Assembly: GCF_042676025.1 (NCBI RefSeq)
Contig: NZ_JBHTJP010000032.1
Coordinates: 310,001 to 374,000, forward strand
DNA: 64,000 bases
Reading direction: 5' to 3'
From: Salinimicrobium gaetbulicola
Lineage (GTDB): Bacteria > Bacteroidota > Bacteroidia > Flavobacteriales > Flavobacteriaceae
Below the pieces are notes generated by a model. The model ran no database searches, was not told the DNA's origin, and was given only the letters and a program-made list of their open reading frames with translations. Positions 9,249-19,077 of this stretch are shown here, piece by piece; the stretch's first letter is position 1, and every line of letters begins with the position of its first letter. Position numbers and translations under genes: made by a program.

Positions 9249-10412
9249 TTAGGTAGACTTAAGTTCTTTTTCCAAGACTTGATACTCTTCCAAAATGGCT
9301 TTCCAGATCACATCTCTTTCATAATCCTCTTTGATCATTTTCCGGGATTTTGATTTCATGTATTCCCGCTTCTCCTCCTTTAAGATCATCATTTTCATGG
9401 CATCGTAAAGTGCGGCTTCATCCCGAATCGGGATAATCGTCCCGTTCTCTCCTTCTTTGATTATTTCGTTACATCCGTTAATATCTGTGACGATAGACGG
9501 TAATCCCATTGCTCCAGCCTGCAAAACAACATTCGGAAAACCTTCCCGATAGCTGGGAAAAGCCAGTACATCTGAGCAGGCCAGAAAAGGTCTCACATCA
9601 TTCTGATATCCTACTTCGTGGATATGAGGATTTATCTTGATTTTTTCTAAAGTTGAATCTTTAAGGGGGTCTAGTCCGGCTTCATAAGGACCAACCAGTA
9701 TCAAAGAAGAGTTTGAGAACTCTTTGTTCAGCTCCTGAAAAGCTTCTACCAGTTCATTAATTCCTTTATCTCTTACCAACCGGCCTACAAATATATACAC
9801 TAAATGTTCTTCAGGAATATTGAGTTCTTTTCGAAGCCTAAGTCTATCCTCTTCTGTATATAATTCAGGATCAAAATATAAAGTATCTATACCATTTGAA
9901 CTTCCTTTACCTATAACCTTGAATTTTTTAGATGGCCCGAAATTATTTTCAATAAGAAATTCCTTTATTTTGTGAGAGTTAGGATAAACTTTAGTTGCGC
10001 TTGCAAATGTGATCTTTTCCACCGCCTCCAGCATCTTCCTGGTAGTTCCTTTTGCCTCAAGAAGTGGCAAACCTGCTACAGTATGCAACCTTATGGGTAC
10101 CCCTGCCATTTTAGCCGCAAGCATCCCTGCAATCCCTGCTTTAGGGGTATGAGTATGAACGATCAAAGGTTTTTCCTTTTTAAAAAGCTTAAATAGTTTA
10201 ATTACCGAACTGAGGTCTTTAAAAGGAGTTATTTTCCGGGTCATTTCTACGGAAAATGTTTCGACCCCAAGAGATTCACCCAACTTTTTAAGTTTTTTTT
10301 CCTCTGAAGCAACTGCCAGCACCCGATAATGATCCTGCATAAAATTCAATTGCCCTTCAAGTAATTTTTCAAGTGATAATGGAATAGTAGTTATGCGGAT
10401 TAAAGTATTCAT
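9249..10412 (-). CDS. GT4-family glycosyltransferase (PglA/CapM-like)
   Basis: The 387-residue GT-B enzyme opens with an N-terminal acceptor domain (IRITTIPLSLEKLLEGQ) and the motif VHTHTPKAGIAGMLAAKMAG typical of the WbpX/PglA/CapM branch. The C-terminal donor domain has FVGRLVRDKGINELVEAF and YREGFPNVVLQAGAMGLP. The second residue of the usual E-x7-E pair is Gln, as is often seen in this branch. It may add the second sugar (for example a HexNAc) to the PglC-primed lipid, but specificity is inferred. It precedes the ABC flippase in transcription order with a 106-nt gap. Confidence 0.85.
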   Translation of the reverse strand: MNTLIRITTIPLSLEKLLEGQLNFMQDHYRVLAVASEEKKLKKLGESLGVETFSVEMTRKITPFKDLSSVIKLFKLFKKEKPLIVHTHTPKAGIAGMLAAKMAGVPIRLHTVAGLPLLEAKGTTRKMLEAVEKITFASATKVYPNSHKIKEFLIENNFGPSKKFKVIGKGSSNGIDTLYFDPELYTEEDRLRLRKELNIPEEHLVYIFVGRLVRDKGINELVEAFQELNKEFSNSSLILVGPYEAGLDPLKDSTLEKIKINPHIHEVGYQNDVRPFLACSDVLAFPSYREGFPNVVLQAGAMGLPSIVTDINGCNEIIKEGENGTIIPIRDEAALYDAMKMMILKEEKREYMKSKSRKMIKEDYERDVIWKAILEEYQVLEKELKST

Positions 10413-10449
10413 TCAATTAAGTTTGGTTATGGTTAAAAGTTGGGACTTA

Positions 10450-11412
10450 CTAGTTTACTAAGGCTGAAAGATCCTTCATGGAAAGAGATTTAAAGCCATA
10501 CTTTTTATTGCATTCCCTGTAACAGGAAACGATCTCTTTTAATTCTTCCATACTTCTTTCAGGGTCGCTTCCAAAATTATGAGGATGCCACCATAAATGA
10601 TATATCTCCTTATTTTTTGCCGCGTGGATCATTTCAGATTTAATTCGCTTAATTTTAAGTTCGTTCATAAATGAAAATCCAGATACCGGTCTTAACAACC
10701 TACTTGCAGGCTGCTCAAGAGGTTTTCCGGTTACTTTTTTGATCCTGGAAATTGGATAGGATTTGTCATTTTTCCCAAAATAGGCGTCTCCACTTCTAAA
10801 TAGCTTTTTTGAAAAGGTAGAATCCTCGGTATCTCGCCAGTACCAGCTGGAAGGATTGGATCTAACCGAGGTTATCCCAAGGTTATGACATATCTTCAAA
10901 TAATCTTCGTTTAACTGGTTCCTGGGGAAAACAAGAGATTTTAACTCAATACCCATCTCTCTTGCTTTAGAAATAGCCATTTCCAGGTCCGCTTTAAAAG
11001 CTTCAGGAGTTTGACCTTTTTCTGAACAATAATAATGGCTATAGGTATGGGTCGCTAGTTCTTGCCCGGGGGTATTACTGATTTTTCGGATCAATTCCGG
11101 AGCAAAGCACAATGAAGCATTTTCATTGGAAGCTATCGACCTTCCGAAGTCATAAGCATTAAGGTTTGCATTGTCATAAGAAGGTAATTCTTGAGGAAAA
11201 CTTTGGGACCATTCATTCCAGTTCTTATTAAATAACATTCCAACGGTAGCCCAGGTGCAGGAGATCCCATTCTCAGAAAAAACCTCTAAAATTTGAGGAA
11301 TCACCTCCCGTGTATTCTTAAAATAAGTCACTTTTTCCTTGTGATCGACCTTATCAAAAACTCCCCATAAGAGTTCAAAATCAAGCGAGATCACTAAGTT
11401 ACCGTTATCCAT
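10450..11412 (-). CDS. Polysaccharide deacetylase (NodB-like)
   Basis: The 320-residue protein starts with the NodB catalytic motif VISLDFELLWG (general-base Asp). It carries a His-x3-His metal motif in THTYSHYY at about 138-145 and a late WWHPHNFG stretch that supplies another His. The family hydrolyses N- or O-acetyl groups from GlcNAc-containing polymers. No signal peptide is visible, so it may act on lipid-linked or nucleotide-linked intermediates in the cytoplasm. It sits between the Wzy-like gene and a GT4. Confidence 0.78.
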   Translation of the reverse strand: MDNGNLVISLDFELLWGVFDKVDHKEKVTYFKNTREVIPQILEVFSENGISCTWATVGMLFNKNWNEWSQSFPQELPSYDNANLNAYDFGRSIASNENASLCFAPELIRKISNTPGQELATHTYSHYYCSEKGQTPEAFKADLEMAISKAREMGIELKSLVFPRNQLNEDYLKICHNLGITSVRSNPSSWYWRDTEDSTFSKKLFRSGDAYFGKNDKSYPISRIKKVTGKPLEQPASRLLRPVSGFSFMNELKIKRIKSEMIHAAKNKEIYHLWWHPHNFGSDPERSMEELKEIVSCYRECNKKYGFKSLSMKDLSALVN

Positions 11413-11437
11413 TCTGGCTTTATTTATATAATAATTA

Positions 11438-12643
11438 TTAGCAAGCTTCAGCTTTTAGGGCTTCCTCTTTTGCCTTTTTCAACCTTCTCAGCTTCATGAT
11501 CCTGTCATATTTCTGCTGTGCCAAATAATAGAAGATCACAAAGAATAAAAAGTACATCACCATCGATTTTTGACGCATGATAATCCCCAGATTAGCCATG
11601 ACAAAGGTTAATGCCAGTGAGGAAAGGAAAAATACCGTCAGGCTCATTTTTACGCTAATTGGTGATTTTCTGATAAAACTGATGAAATCTTTCTTCAGGA
11701 TCTTAAAAAATAACAGTAGGTAAATAAGGTTTTCAAAAGATACGATGATCCCCAGAAATCCCGGAGCATCAAAGAACAGAGGCCTGAACCAGAAAGTAAA
11801 TAGTTTAAGAGGTAAAGGATAAGATGCCATGTCTACTCCTGATGTTGATTTACTTAATTCTGAAGACCTGGTTTCTGAAAAATTCTCAAATTCTTGTATG
11901 ATATCCCCGGACCCATCCAACCCAGCCATTTGTAAAATAGTGTCTTTTGCCAGTACCAACCCGATGATCATTACTGATGTGATCATCAATTTTCTGGAAA
12001 GGGAAATTTGTTCTCGCCCGGTCAAATAGCCGAGAATAGTTCCTACTGCCACGAAAAGAAATACGTGAGGCCTGATAAAATAGATGAGAGCTGATCCTAA
12101 TGTCAAAGTGAACCAACGCGATTTTGCATCTTTAAGAGCATAGGCATACATCATTAAACCCAGAAAAATAGGTGCGCCTTTTCCAAGGGAGGCGGTCCAG
12201 AAATGCATATTGGGAAGGAACATGAGAAGTACTAAAAGATCAACTTTAAATACCTCGATTTTAATAGGAATATTTTCTCTAAAAAATAAATACGCATATA
12301 CAAACCCAAGGAAGCCCATATACGCATACAGTAACATCATCATTTCATAGTTGAAACCAAGGAAATTGATGAAAGGATAAGATAGAAAATCTATAAAGGT
12401 AGTACTGGTTCCGAAGTAATCTGTCCAGGCCCAGCCATCATATTGAGGTCTTTCAAAATATTTCTTGGAATCGGATGGGTTAAATAAAGCATAGGTATAA
12501 TAAACAATCGCAAAAAAGAGATGGTAGAAAAACAACGTATTCATTAACTTTTTAGAAAAGAAACCATGCTTCCTTTCAAACCCGTTAAAAATTGCCTGGG
12601 TTACCAGAAATAAAAAGATCAATAATACGAGGGCTCCTATCAT
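11438..12643 (-). CDS. Multi-pass membrane protein, candidate Wzy polymerase
   Basis: The 401 residues form about ten hydrophobic segments, for example 3-18, 36-52, 100-120, 133-147, 192-210 and 305-318, with a charged loop rich in Ser/Thr around 225-270 and a basic C-terminus (RIMKLRRLKKAKEEALK). No catalytic motif can be read, as is normal for Wzy/EpsG-type polymerases, whose sequences diverge strongly. The context (complete flippase, glycosyltransferases and Wza/Wzc but no other polymerase candidate in the window) makes a repeat-unit polymerase the best guess. It starts on the base right after the GNAT stop codon, with zero spacing. Confidence 0.5.
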   Translation of the reverse strand: MIGALVLLIFLFLVTQAIFNGFERKHGFFSKKLMNTLFFYHLFFAIVYYTYALFNPSDSKKYFERPQYDGWAWTDYFGTSTTFIDFLSYPFINFLGFNYEMMMLLYAYMGFLGFVYAYLFFRENIPIKIEVFKVDLLVLLMFLPNMHFWTASLGKGAPIFLGLMMYAYALKDAKSRWFTLTLGSALIYFIRPHVFLFVAVGTILGYLTGREQISLSRKLMITSVMIIGLVLAKDTILQMAGLDGSGDIIQEFENFSETRSSELSKSTSGVDMASYPLPLKLFTFWFRPLFFDAPGFLGIIVSFENLIYLLLFFKILKKDFISFIRKSPISVKMSLTVFFLSSLALTFVMANLGIIMRQKSMVMYFLFFVIFYYLAQQKYDRIMKLRRLKKAKEEALKAEAC

Positions 12644-13585
12644 TTAAAATAATTCCAGGTCCCCTGTGCTATATGCCCAGGAATCCAGATTTAAAAATTT
12701 CTGTTTATCATTTTCGGCTAATGCCATATCACGAAAAGTAAGCACCGGTCCAAATTTACCCGTTATGGAGCATGTGAAATCCAGCCCTGAGTCCGGACTG
12801 CAACTAATAACCTGTACGCCATATTTCTTTGCCCAATTCTTCACTTCCCGACGAAGTATTTTCTCTGGCAATCCGGGCGATTTTAAAGCTTCGGAAATAC
12901 GCAACTCCCTGAATTTACCCTGATCCTTTACATATCCTGCCAGAAAATAATCGGGAGTCGCTTCCACATGATAGTCCTGTAACGGATTTTTCACATAGCG
13001 CCAACAAAGATATTCTAGGTTTTTGGGAGTGAATAATTGTCCCGTCGCGGCTTTCTCTTCCTGCAAAGCTTTCAGAAAATCCGGGGAACCGGATTTATTC
13101 CACTTTGTTGGATAAGTATATTTACCGTTTCTTCCTTTCCAAAAGAATGGATTTACGGGCCTCAAAGAGACTTTCAATTTATCAACTTCCTTCCAGCCCA
13201 TTTTCAGATATCCAGGTTTGCTCTGGGAGTTTGGGGTATTAAAAACAAAATTATCTCCGCGTTCTTTCCCGATCTCCAGGGCTTTCAACGTTAATTTCTT
13301 AAAAATACCTTTTCCCTGATGGTCCGGATGGGTAGCTGTATCTACTGCTCTAAAAGCTGAAAATACCTCCTCGCCTTTCTGCCATTGCCAACGCATAAAG
13401 GCTCTTACACCAATGACTTCCTCATTCTCTAATGCCAATAAAACCAGGGATTCACCAAAAGGATTATCGACATGTTTAAAACGCCAAACATTTTCAGTTT
13501 TCCTGGAGGAAGTCTCTCCCAGGCTTGCTTTCAATACCTTTAAAATACCAGGGATATCCTTATTTGTACCTTCTCTAATTTCCAT
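12644..13585 (-). CDS. GNAT-family N-acetyltransferase
   Basis: The 313-residue protein has an N-terminal GNAT fold: REGTNKDIPGILKVLKASL at the start, the acetyl-CoA loop THPDHQGKGIFKKLTL at about 89-104, and FVFNTPNSQSKPGYLKMGW. The C-terminal half is unassigned. Similar proteins occur in Bacteroidota polysaccharide loci and may acylate an amino sugar of the repeat unit. It ends immediately before the Wzy-like start and begins 14 nt after the GT4 stop, so it lies inside the operon. Confidence 0.75.
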   Translation of the reverse strand: MEIREGTNKDIPGILKVLKASLGETSSRKTENVWRFKHVDNPFGESLVLLALENEEVIGVRAFMRWQWQKGEEVFSAFRAVDTATHPDHQGKGIFKKLTLKALEIGKERGDNFVFNTPNSQSKPGYLKMGWKEVDKLKVSLRPVNPFFWKGRNGKYTYPTKWNKSGSPDFLKALQEEKAATGQLFTPKNLEYLCWRYVKNPLQDYHVEATPDYFLAGYVKDQGKFRELRISEALKSPGLPEKILRREVKNWAKKYGVQVISCSPDSGLDFTCSITGKFGPVLTFRDMALAENDKQKFLNLDSWAYSTGDLELF

Positions 13586-13599
13586 GTAGTTCTGAGGTC

Positions 13600-14748
13600 T
13601 TAATTGGTTACAGTTGGTTCAATTCGAATTGATTTTTTAATATTTTGAGCATAGGTTGTATAATATCCCTCCAACTCCTCTACCATACGTTGTAAACTGA
13701 AAGCCTCCACTACTCTTTCTCTTGCTGCAATTTTCAGTTTTTGTAATTGCTCCGGGTTATTTATTAGTTTCTCACATAGAGGAACCAGTTCTTTCCAATT
13801 TTCCACTTCGCAGGTCAATCCATCCACTTCATTTCTTATCACCTCTTTAATACCTCCCGCATTGGTAGCAACCACAGCACACTCCATACTCATTGCTTCT
13901 AGGAGAGCTATGGGAAGTCCTTCAAACTGGGAACTCATCATGAAAATATCCATGGCTTCGAAGTAAGGCCTTACCTCGGTTTGCAATCCCGGGAAAAAAA
14001 CTGAAGATTCCAAGTTCAACCTTTGCAGTTCTGCTTTTATTTCATCTTCCAGGGGCCCAGCTCCGACTATTATTCCATAAATCGATGGATTGTCTTCCTT
14101 TAGTTCCTTGAACACCTGTAACCATTCCACCAATCGCTTCTGAAAACGGAATACAGCCACATTGCCAATTACCAGGGCATCTGCAGGTATTCCCAGTTCA
14201 CTGCGCACTGCAACACTCTCGTTTCGTTTAAAACGATCCGTGTTGACCCCGTTCAGGAGTGTTTTTACCGGGATCGAAGGTTTTATATTCGTATTAATTG
14301 AGTCGGTCACATCTTGAGAAACCCCAAATGCCAATGTTTGGGAATTAAAACTTAATTTATTGATCGTTTTGGTAGCGACATGATAGCGCTCTTGCATATT
14401 ATGTTCAGTGTACAAAACAGGTATACCGGTTTGCTTATGAACCCATCTTCCTAAAAATCCGGCCCAGGGCAAATGACAGTGGATTAGATCTATCCCATGG
14501 TCTTTACAGTATTCTATCACTTTATTTCCCTGAAGGATCAACCTTATGTTGTTCTTTGCTTCAAAGCAAGTGACTTCTCCTCCGGCTTTTTGAAGGCTCT
14601 CGACCATCTGATCTTTCCACGGAAGAAAATAGATATAATGAAATTCGAAATTGTTCTTATTGTGAAGCTGAAGAGATTCTGGCAATAACATCTCTGCACC
14701 ACCACGGCCTAAGGATTTTATAATATGTAAAATTTTGGTTTTTACCAT
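13600..14748 (-). CDS. GT4-family glycosyltransferase
   Basis: The 382-residue GT-B enzyme has the N-terminal glycine loop LHIIKSLGRGGAEMLL and the donor-domain motif SQFEGLPIALLEAMSMECAVV containing the classical E-x7-E pair (Glu of EGLP and Glu of LLEA). It is a retaining cytoplasmic glycosyltransferase for one sugar of the repeat unit; the donor sugar is unknown. It is one of six GT4 domains encoded between 9249 and 18149 and 28977-30209. Confidence 0.85.
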   Translation of the reverse strand: MVKTKILHIIKSLGRGGAEMLLPESLQLHNKNNFEFHYIYFLPWKDQMVESLQKAGGEVTCFEAKNNIRLILQGNKVIEYCKDHGIDLIHCHLPWAGFLGRWVHKQTGIPVLYTEHNMQERYHVATKTINKLSFNSQTLAFGVSQDVTDSINTNIKPSIPVKTLLNGVNTDRFKRNESVAVRSELGIPADALVIGNVAVFRFQKRLVEWLQVFKELKEDNPSIYGIIVGAGPLEDEIKAELQRLNLESSVFFPGLQTEVRPYFEAMDIFMMSSQFEGLPIALLEAMSMECAVVATNAGGIKEVIRNEVDGLTCEVENWKELVPLCEKLINNPEQLQKLKIAARERVVEAFSLQRMVEELEGYYTTYAQNIKKSIRIEPTVTN

Positions 14749-14775
14749 AATAACATTAAAAAGGTCTAAAATGAA

Positions 14776-16992
14776 TCAGATTACATCGTAATAAGATTTG
14801 ATGAATTTGTCAACCAGGTTTTTATTCAAAAAATGAGTATTTACCTGATCTTTTGCCAGGGTGATTTTTTTAATGGGATGATTTTCAAAAATATTTTTAA
14901 TTGAGTTCATAAATTTTTCCTTATCTCCATAAGTTACAGGAAATCCTGTATTTTCATTTAAAATTTCACTTATTCCTCCCACTGAATAGGCTACTACAGG
15001 AGTTTTATAAAACATAGCCTCCAGAATGACTGCAGGCAGGCCCTCAATCATACTTGGGAGCACAAGGATATCGCTGTATTTTATAAAATTCACAGGATCC
15101 TTAATCTCACCATGAAGTTTAACTTTATCTGTGAGCAGGAGTTTGTTGATTTGAAATAAAATTTCCTTTCTTAATGGTCCTTCACCAATTATATGCAACC
15201 TTGCTTCCGGAAAGGAATTCACTACCTCTTTAAAAATTAATAAAAGGTCTTTATGGTTCTTTTCCTTGGTCAGGGAACCCACATGAACTATATTCTTGGA
15301 TTCGGAATGATCAAAAGGATCATGTAACTCTCTGGTATCCTCTTCTACTCCAATCGTAATAACCTCACTTTTATTGCGGGTAAACGGGAAAAACTTGTTA
15401 AGGTCCTTTTTTGACCAATGTGAGACAGAAATGATCTTATCTACTCTTTTCATAAGCTCCCGGTTCCACATTTTGGAAGCGACATCTTTGATGTAATAAC
15501 TGGAAACACTGGCATTCCTATATACAATTGGGGTTTTCCAACCAAAAAATGTCTTGGAGAAAACAGTATATTTTAAAGTATCAGAAGCATTAGCCTGGAC
15601 AATATGGGGATTGAAATCTTTAACTACCTCGGCAATGGATTTCCAGCCTTCCATATCTATATACCTGCTGGTTTTATCCCTATTAAATGAATTAATTTCA
15701 CCTTCAAAAGGCAGTTCTGCCTGCCCGCCATATATACTAAATACTTTTACCTCGTGGCCTTTTTGAATTAAATGATTGGATAACTGACAGCTAAATATTT
15801 CAGCTCCTCTGTATTGTTGTTTTTGAATGATTTGAAGGATGCGTAACTTTTCCGGTTTTTGATCAACCGGCAACTTCCCTGAATTTTCCCGAATTAATTG
15901 ATTATATAAACTTTCGAATTGAACGGCATTTTTTCCTGAGTCAAATTCTTCTCGCACCAGATTATATGCATTCTTCCCCAGCCTGTTCCTAAGTTTTTCA
16001 TCCTCAACTAATTTAAGAATGCTCAATCTAAATTCTTCTTTATCGAAATCATCAATAATAATTCCAGTTTCATTTTTCCTGATAACTTCAAGCACTCCAC
16101 CCACATTGGTTGCAATCGAAGGCTTTTTCTGTACTGCAGCTTCCAGGATCACTCCCGGTACACCTTCTACAAGGCTCGAAAGAACAAAACAATCACTTCC
16201 TGCCAGCAGTTGAGGAATGTCTTTACGGAAACCTAAAAGAAAGACAGTATCTTCAAGATTACGACCTATGATCTCTTTATGGATCACAGAGAAAGTGATC
16301 CCGTTTCCAACACATACCAGTTTAACATTAGGATGTGATTTCTTTATTTCTGAAAAAACATCAAGTAAAAAGGAATGATTCTTCTCAGGACTAAAATTCC
16401 CAACATGAATGATAATATGGTCTGTTGGCTCTAATTGTAACTCTTTTCTCAATTTTGCTCCTTCAACCTGAGGATCAAACTCTTTAAAAGGAATTCCTCT
16501 TCTTATGACTGCTGTTTTATCTTTTGGATAATTAAAGGTGTCAATAAGATCATTTATTGATTCATTTCCAACTGAGGTGACAAAATCTACCTTTTTAAAT
16601 ATCTGTCGGTAAATTTCCTTTTTCAAACCGGAATTCAACCATTCACTTATTGTACTAATATTTCTATAAACAATTGGGACTTTGGGGACAAAATATGACG
16701 CAGAGACCATATATTTTAAGGTGTCGCTACCATTACACTGGATCACATCAGGCTTTTCGGTTTTGATTAGTTCAATTACCCGAGAAACTAATTGGGGAGA
16801 AATTCCTTCACTTTTTTGTTCCACCAAATCAATATTGGTCGCTCCTTCAACAGAAAGGATGTTGTCACCATTGGTATAAAGACCGGCAAATATTATCTCA
16901 TGATCCAATTTAAGAAGTTCTTCACTTAAATTCGCCGCAAAAACCTCTGCACCTCGATATTGCCTTTTAGTAACTAGTTGAAGGATCTTCAT
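14776..16992 (-). CDS. Tandem GT4-GT4 fusion glycosyltransferase
   Basis: The 738 residues are two complete GT4 enzymes joined head to tail. Copy 1 (about 1-370) opens with MKILQLVTKRQYRGAEVF and carries EGVPGVILEAAVQKKP. Copy 2 (about 385-738) opens with LRILQIIQKQQYRGAEIF and carries EGLPAVILEAMFYKTP. Both keep the E-x7-E pair and the QYRGAE loop, so both look catalytically competent. The similarity of the two openings suggests internal gene duplication and fusion rather than chance joining. It could add two successive sugars. No stop or frameshift separates the halves, and it lies 6 nt after the preceding GT4 stop. Confidence 0.85.
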   Translation of the reverse strand: MKILQLVTKRQYRGAEVFAANLSEELLKLDHEIIFAGLYTNGDNILSVEGATNIDLVEQKSEGISPQLVSRVIELIKTEKPDVIQCNGSDTLKYMVSASYFVPKVPIVYRNISTISEWLNSGLKKEIYRQIFKKVDFVTSVGNESINDLIDTFNYPKDKTAVIRRGIPFKEFDPQVEGAKLRKELQLEPTDHIIIHVGNFSPEKNHSFLLDVFSEIKKSHPNVKLVCVGNGITFSVIHKEIIGRNLEDTVFLLGFRKDIPQLLAGSDCFVLSSLVEGVPGVILEAAVQKKPSIATNVGGVLEVIRKNETGIIIDDFDKEEFRLSILKLVEDEKLRNRLGKNAYNLVREEFDSGKNAVQFESLYNQLIRENSGKLPVDQKPEKLRILQIIQKQQYRGAEIFSCQLSNHLIQKGHEVKVFSIYGGQAELPFEGEINSFNRDKTSRYIDMEGWKSIAEVVKDFNPHIVQANASDTLKYTVFSKTFFGWKTPIVYRNASVSSYYIKDVASKMWNRELMKRVDKIISVSHWSKKDLNKFFPFTRNKSEVITIGVEEDTRELHDPFDHSESKNIVHVGSLTKEKNHKDLLLIFKEVVNSFPEARLHIIGEGPLRKEILFQINKLLLTDKVKLHGEIKDPVNFIKYSDILVLPSMIEGLPAVILEAMFYKTPVVAYSVGGISEILNENTGFPVTYGDKEKFMNSIKNIFENHPIKKITLAKDQVNTHFLNKNLVDKFIKSYYDVI

Positions 16993-16997
16993 TTAAA

Positions 16998-18149
16998 TTA
17001 TCGATTTATAGAAAAATAGAAATCTTCATATTTTTGAGCTATTCTAAAAATATCGAATTCGTTTTCTGCTGTTTTCCGTGCGTATTCTCTTAAGTGCTTC
17101 AATGAACTTTCATTGGTTACAGCGTAATTTATCTTATCACTTATATCTGAAATATCACCCACTTTAAAAATCACTGCCGATTTATCATTCACACATTCCA
17201 TATTTTCAGGAATGTTTGAGCAGGATATTAATAAGTTACCCATCATGGCTTCTATCAAAGCCCCCGGAAGGCCTTCAAAATAAGATGGAAAAACAAACAC
17301 ATCGGCAATAGAGATCAATTCCGGGACATCTTCCCGCCTGCCAAGAAGGAAAACATTATTTTCTAAATTTAGTTTTTGAATAGTGCTTTCTAATTCTGTT
17401 CTAAATGGTCCTTCTCCAACAATGAATAGCACAGTATTAGGGTGTGCTTTCAAAATACCGGGCATTGCATATATTAAGTCCTTTTGCCCTTTTCTCTCTA
17501 TTAATCTACTAACATTGAGGAGGATCTTTTTATTTTCTGCTTTTAATTCCTTCCGTAAAGAAGTTGTTCCGCCATTAGAAATATCTCCATTGAACCGACT
17601 AAGATCACGTCCTCGAGGAATCACTTTTATCTTATCAAGGGGAACATTCGTTGCTTTTGCTTTTGCTTGCTTAATTGTATTAGAATTGGATATAAAATAA
17701 TCAACCTTTTTGGAAGAAACCGTGTCTATCTTTTGAATGAATTTGAGTTTTATGCGAAGACCCAAACCAGATTGTTTAAACCTCATTGGATGATATGAAT
17801 TGTTTACGAAACTACTGATAAGAGGGACTTCTGGAAAAACCTTTTTCAATCTCCTGGTTACCAGATCTGACCTGAACAATGTTGAATGAATAATATCCGG
17901 TTGTTCCTTCCTGTATATTTCTGCAAGTTTTTGTTCGGCTTCTTTAAAATTCCAACTTCCAGAAAGATTCAGTGAGTATGTAGGTATACCCTTTTGAATA
18001 AATTCATTCTTAAGGGAATCTCCTTTATAAAGATGTACAAAAACAGGATCTATCTGGCTGAATTTACTGGTTATTTCTAAAAGACTTCTTTCCGCCCCTG
18101 ATTCTTCAAGGGTGTCTATTACATAAAGTACTTTGGGGTTCTTTTTCAT
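16998..18149 (-). CDS. GT4-family glycosyltransferase
   Basis: The 383-residue GT-B enzyme has VLYVIDTLEESGAERSLLEI near the start, the donor-domain entry ILLNVSRLIERKGQKDLIYA, and FEGLPGALIEAMMGNLL with the E-x7-E pair. It is a retaining glycosyltransferase of the repeat-unit assembly line. It lies 9 nt after the GT2 stop and 5 nt before the tandem GT4 start, within the operon. Confidence 0.85.
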   Translation of the reverse strand: MKKNPKVLYVIDTLEESGAERSLLEITSKFSQIDPVFVHLYKGDSLKNEFIQKGIPTYSLNLSGSWNFKEAEQKLAEIYRKEQPDIIHSTLFRSDLVTRRLKKVFPEVPLISSFVNNSYHPMRFKQSGLGLRIKLKFIQKIDTVSSKKVDYFISNSNTIKQAKAKATNVPLDKIKVIPRGRDLSRFNGDISNGGTTSLRKELKAENKKILLNVSRLIERKGQKDLIYAMPGILKAHPNTVLFIVGEGPFRTELESTIQKLNLENNVFLLGRREDVPELISIADVFVFPSYFEGLPGALIEAMMGNLLISCSNIPENMECVNDKSAVIFKVGDISDISDKINYAVTNESSLKHLREYARKTAENEFDIFRIAQKYEDFYFSINR

Positions 18150-18158
18150 AATGGGGGT

Positions 18159-19046
18159 TCAAGATAATTTTCTATGAAGGGAGATCGCTTTGTCTCGTTT
18201 AAAGACACTAAAAAGCAAAAATAAAAAGGATGGCTTTATACTGGAAAAGATAATTTTCCTAAAAGCCTTGTGAGCTAATCTTTGATCACCATCATATAAA
18301 GACAACCAAAAAAGTTTATAGTACCATTTAAACCTTAAAAATTTATCTTTATCTATCACATGTTTGTGTTTAGCAATTATGATGTTATACGATTTCTTTT
18401 TTTCAGAATAATTGGTTCTAACACTACCTTCCTGGGAGTTTATGGTAACAACAATATCTTCTAATACTGTATAATTATATTTTTGGCGCAACCTGATAAG
18501 AAAATCTGTATCAACTGCTGTTCTAAGGTTTTCGTCAAACCTTAAATCATCAAAACATTCTTTTTGAATTAGGAATCCTCTACCAATTCCCACATGCAAT
18601 TCATATAAAAACTGATTGGGTACTTTTTCAGTTTTGGGGATCCATATAAAATCAGACTGGGATCCATCAACGGCTACAGTTTTTGTTCCTGACCATAAAA
18701 ATGCTGTGTCTTTCCCCGCAGAATTCAAGGTTTTCAATGCCTTTTCCAGATAATCAGGGTGATACTCATCATCACTGTCTAAAAAAGCTATAAAATCACC
18801 TTTAGCTGTATCCACTCCAATGTTCCTGGCAACAGCATTGCCACCATTTTTATCACTTTGAATAAACTTAATTCTAGGGTCAAGATAACCTTTGACAACC
18901 TCAGGAGTATTATCTGTAGAAGCATCATCAACTATTAGAAGTTCCCAATTATCATAGTTCTGATCCAAAACACTGTTAATAGCATTTGCAATTAAATGTT
19001 CCCTGTTATAGGTTGGTATTATTATGGATATTAATTGATTGTTCAT
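18159..19046 (-). CDS. GT2-family glycosyltransferase
   Basis: The 295-residue GT-A enzyme has the N-terminal IIIPTYNREHLIANAINSVL, the nucleotide-binding Asp motif LLIVDDASTDNTPEVV, and the metal-binding FLDSDDEYHPDYLEKAL at about 92-108. It is an inverting cytoplasmic glycosyltransferase acting on the lipid-linked intermediate. It is closely similar in layout to the GT2 at 22002-22856 of the same locus. Confidence 0.85.
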   Translation of the reverse strand: MNNQLISIIIPTYNREHLIANAINSVLDQNYDNWELLIVDDASTDNTPEVVKGYLDPRIKFIQSDKNGGNAVARNIGVDTAKGDFIAFLDSDDEYHPDYLEKALKTLNSAGKDTAFLWSGTKTVAVDGSQSDFIWIPKTEKVPNQFLYELHVGIGRGFLIQKECFDDLRFDENLRTAVDTDFLIRLRQKYNYTVLEDIVVTINSQEGSVRTNYSEKKKSYNIIIAKHKHVIDKDKFLRFKWYYKLFWLSLYDGDQRLAHKAFRKIIFSSIKPSFLFLLFSVFKRDKAISLHRKLS

Positions 19047-19077
19047 GTTAATTTTTTAAAAGAAGAGTTTAATAAGC

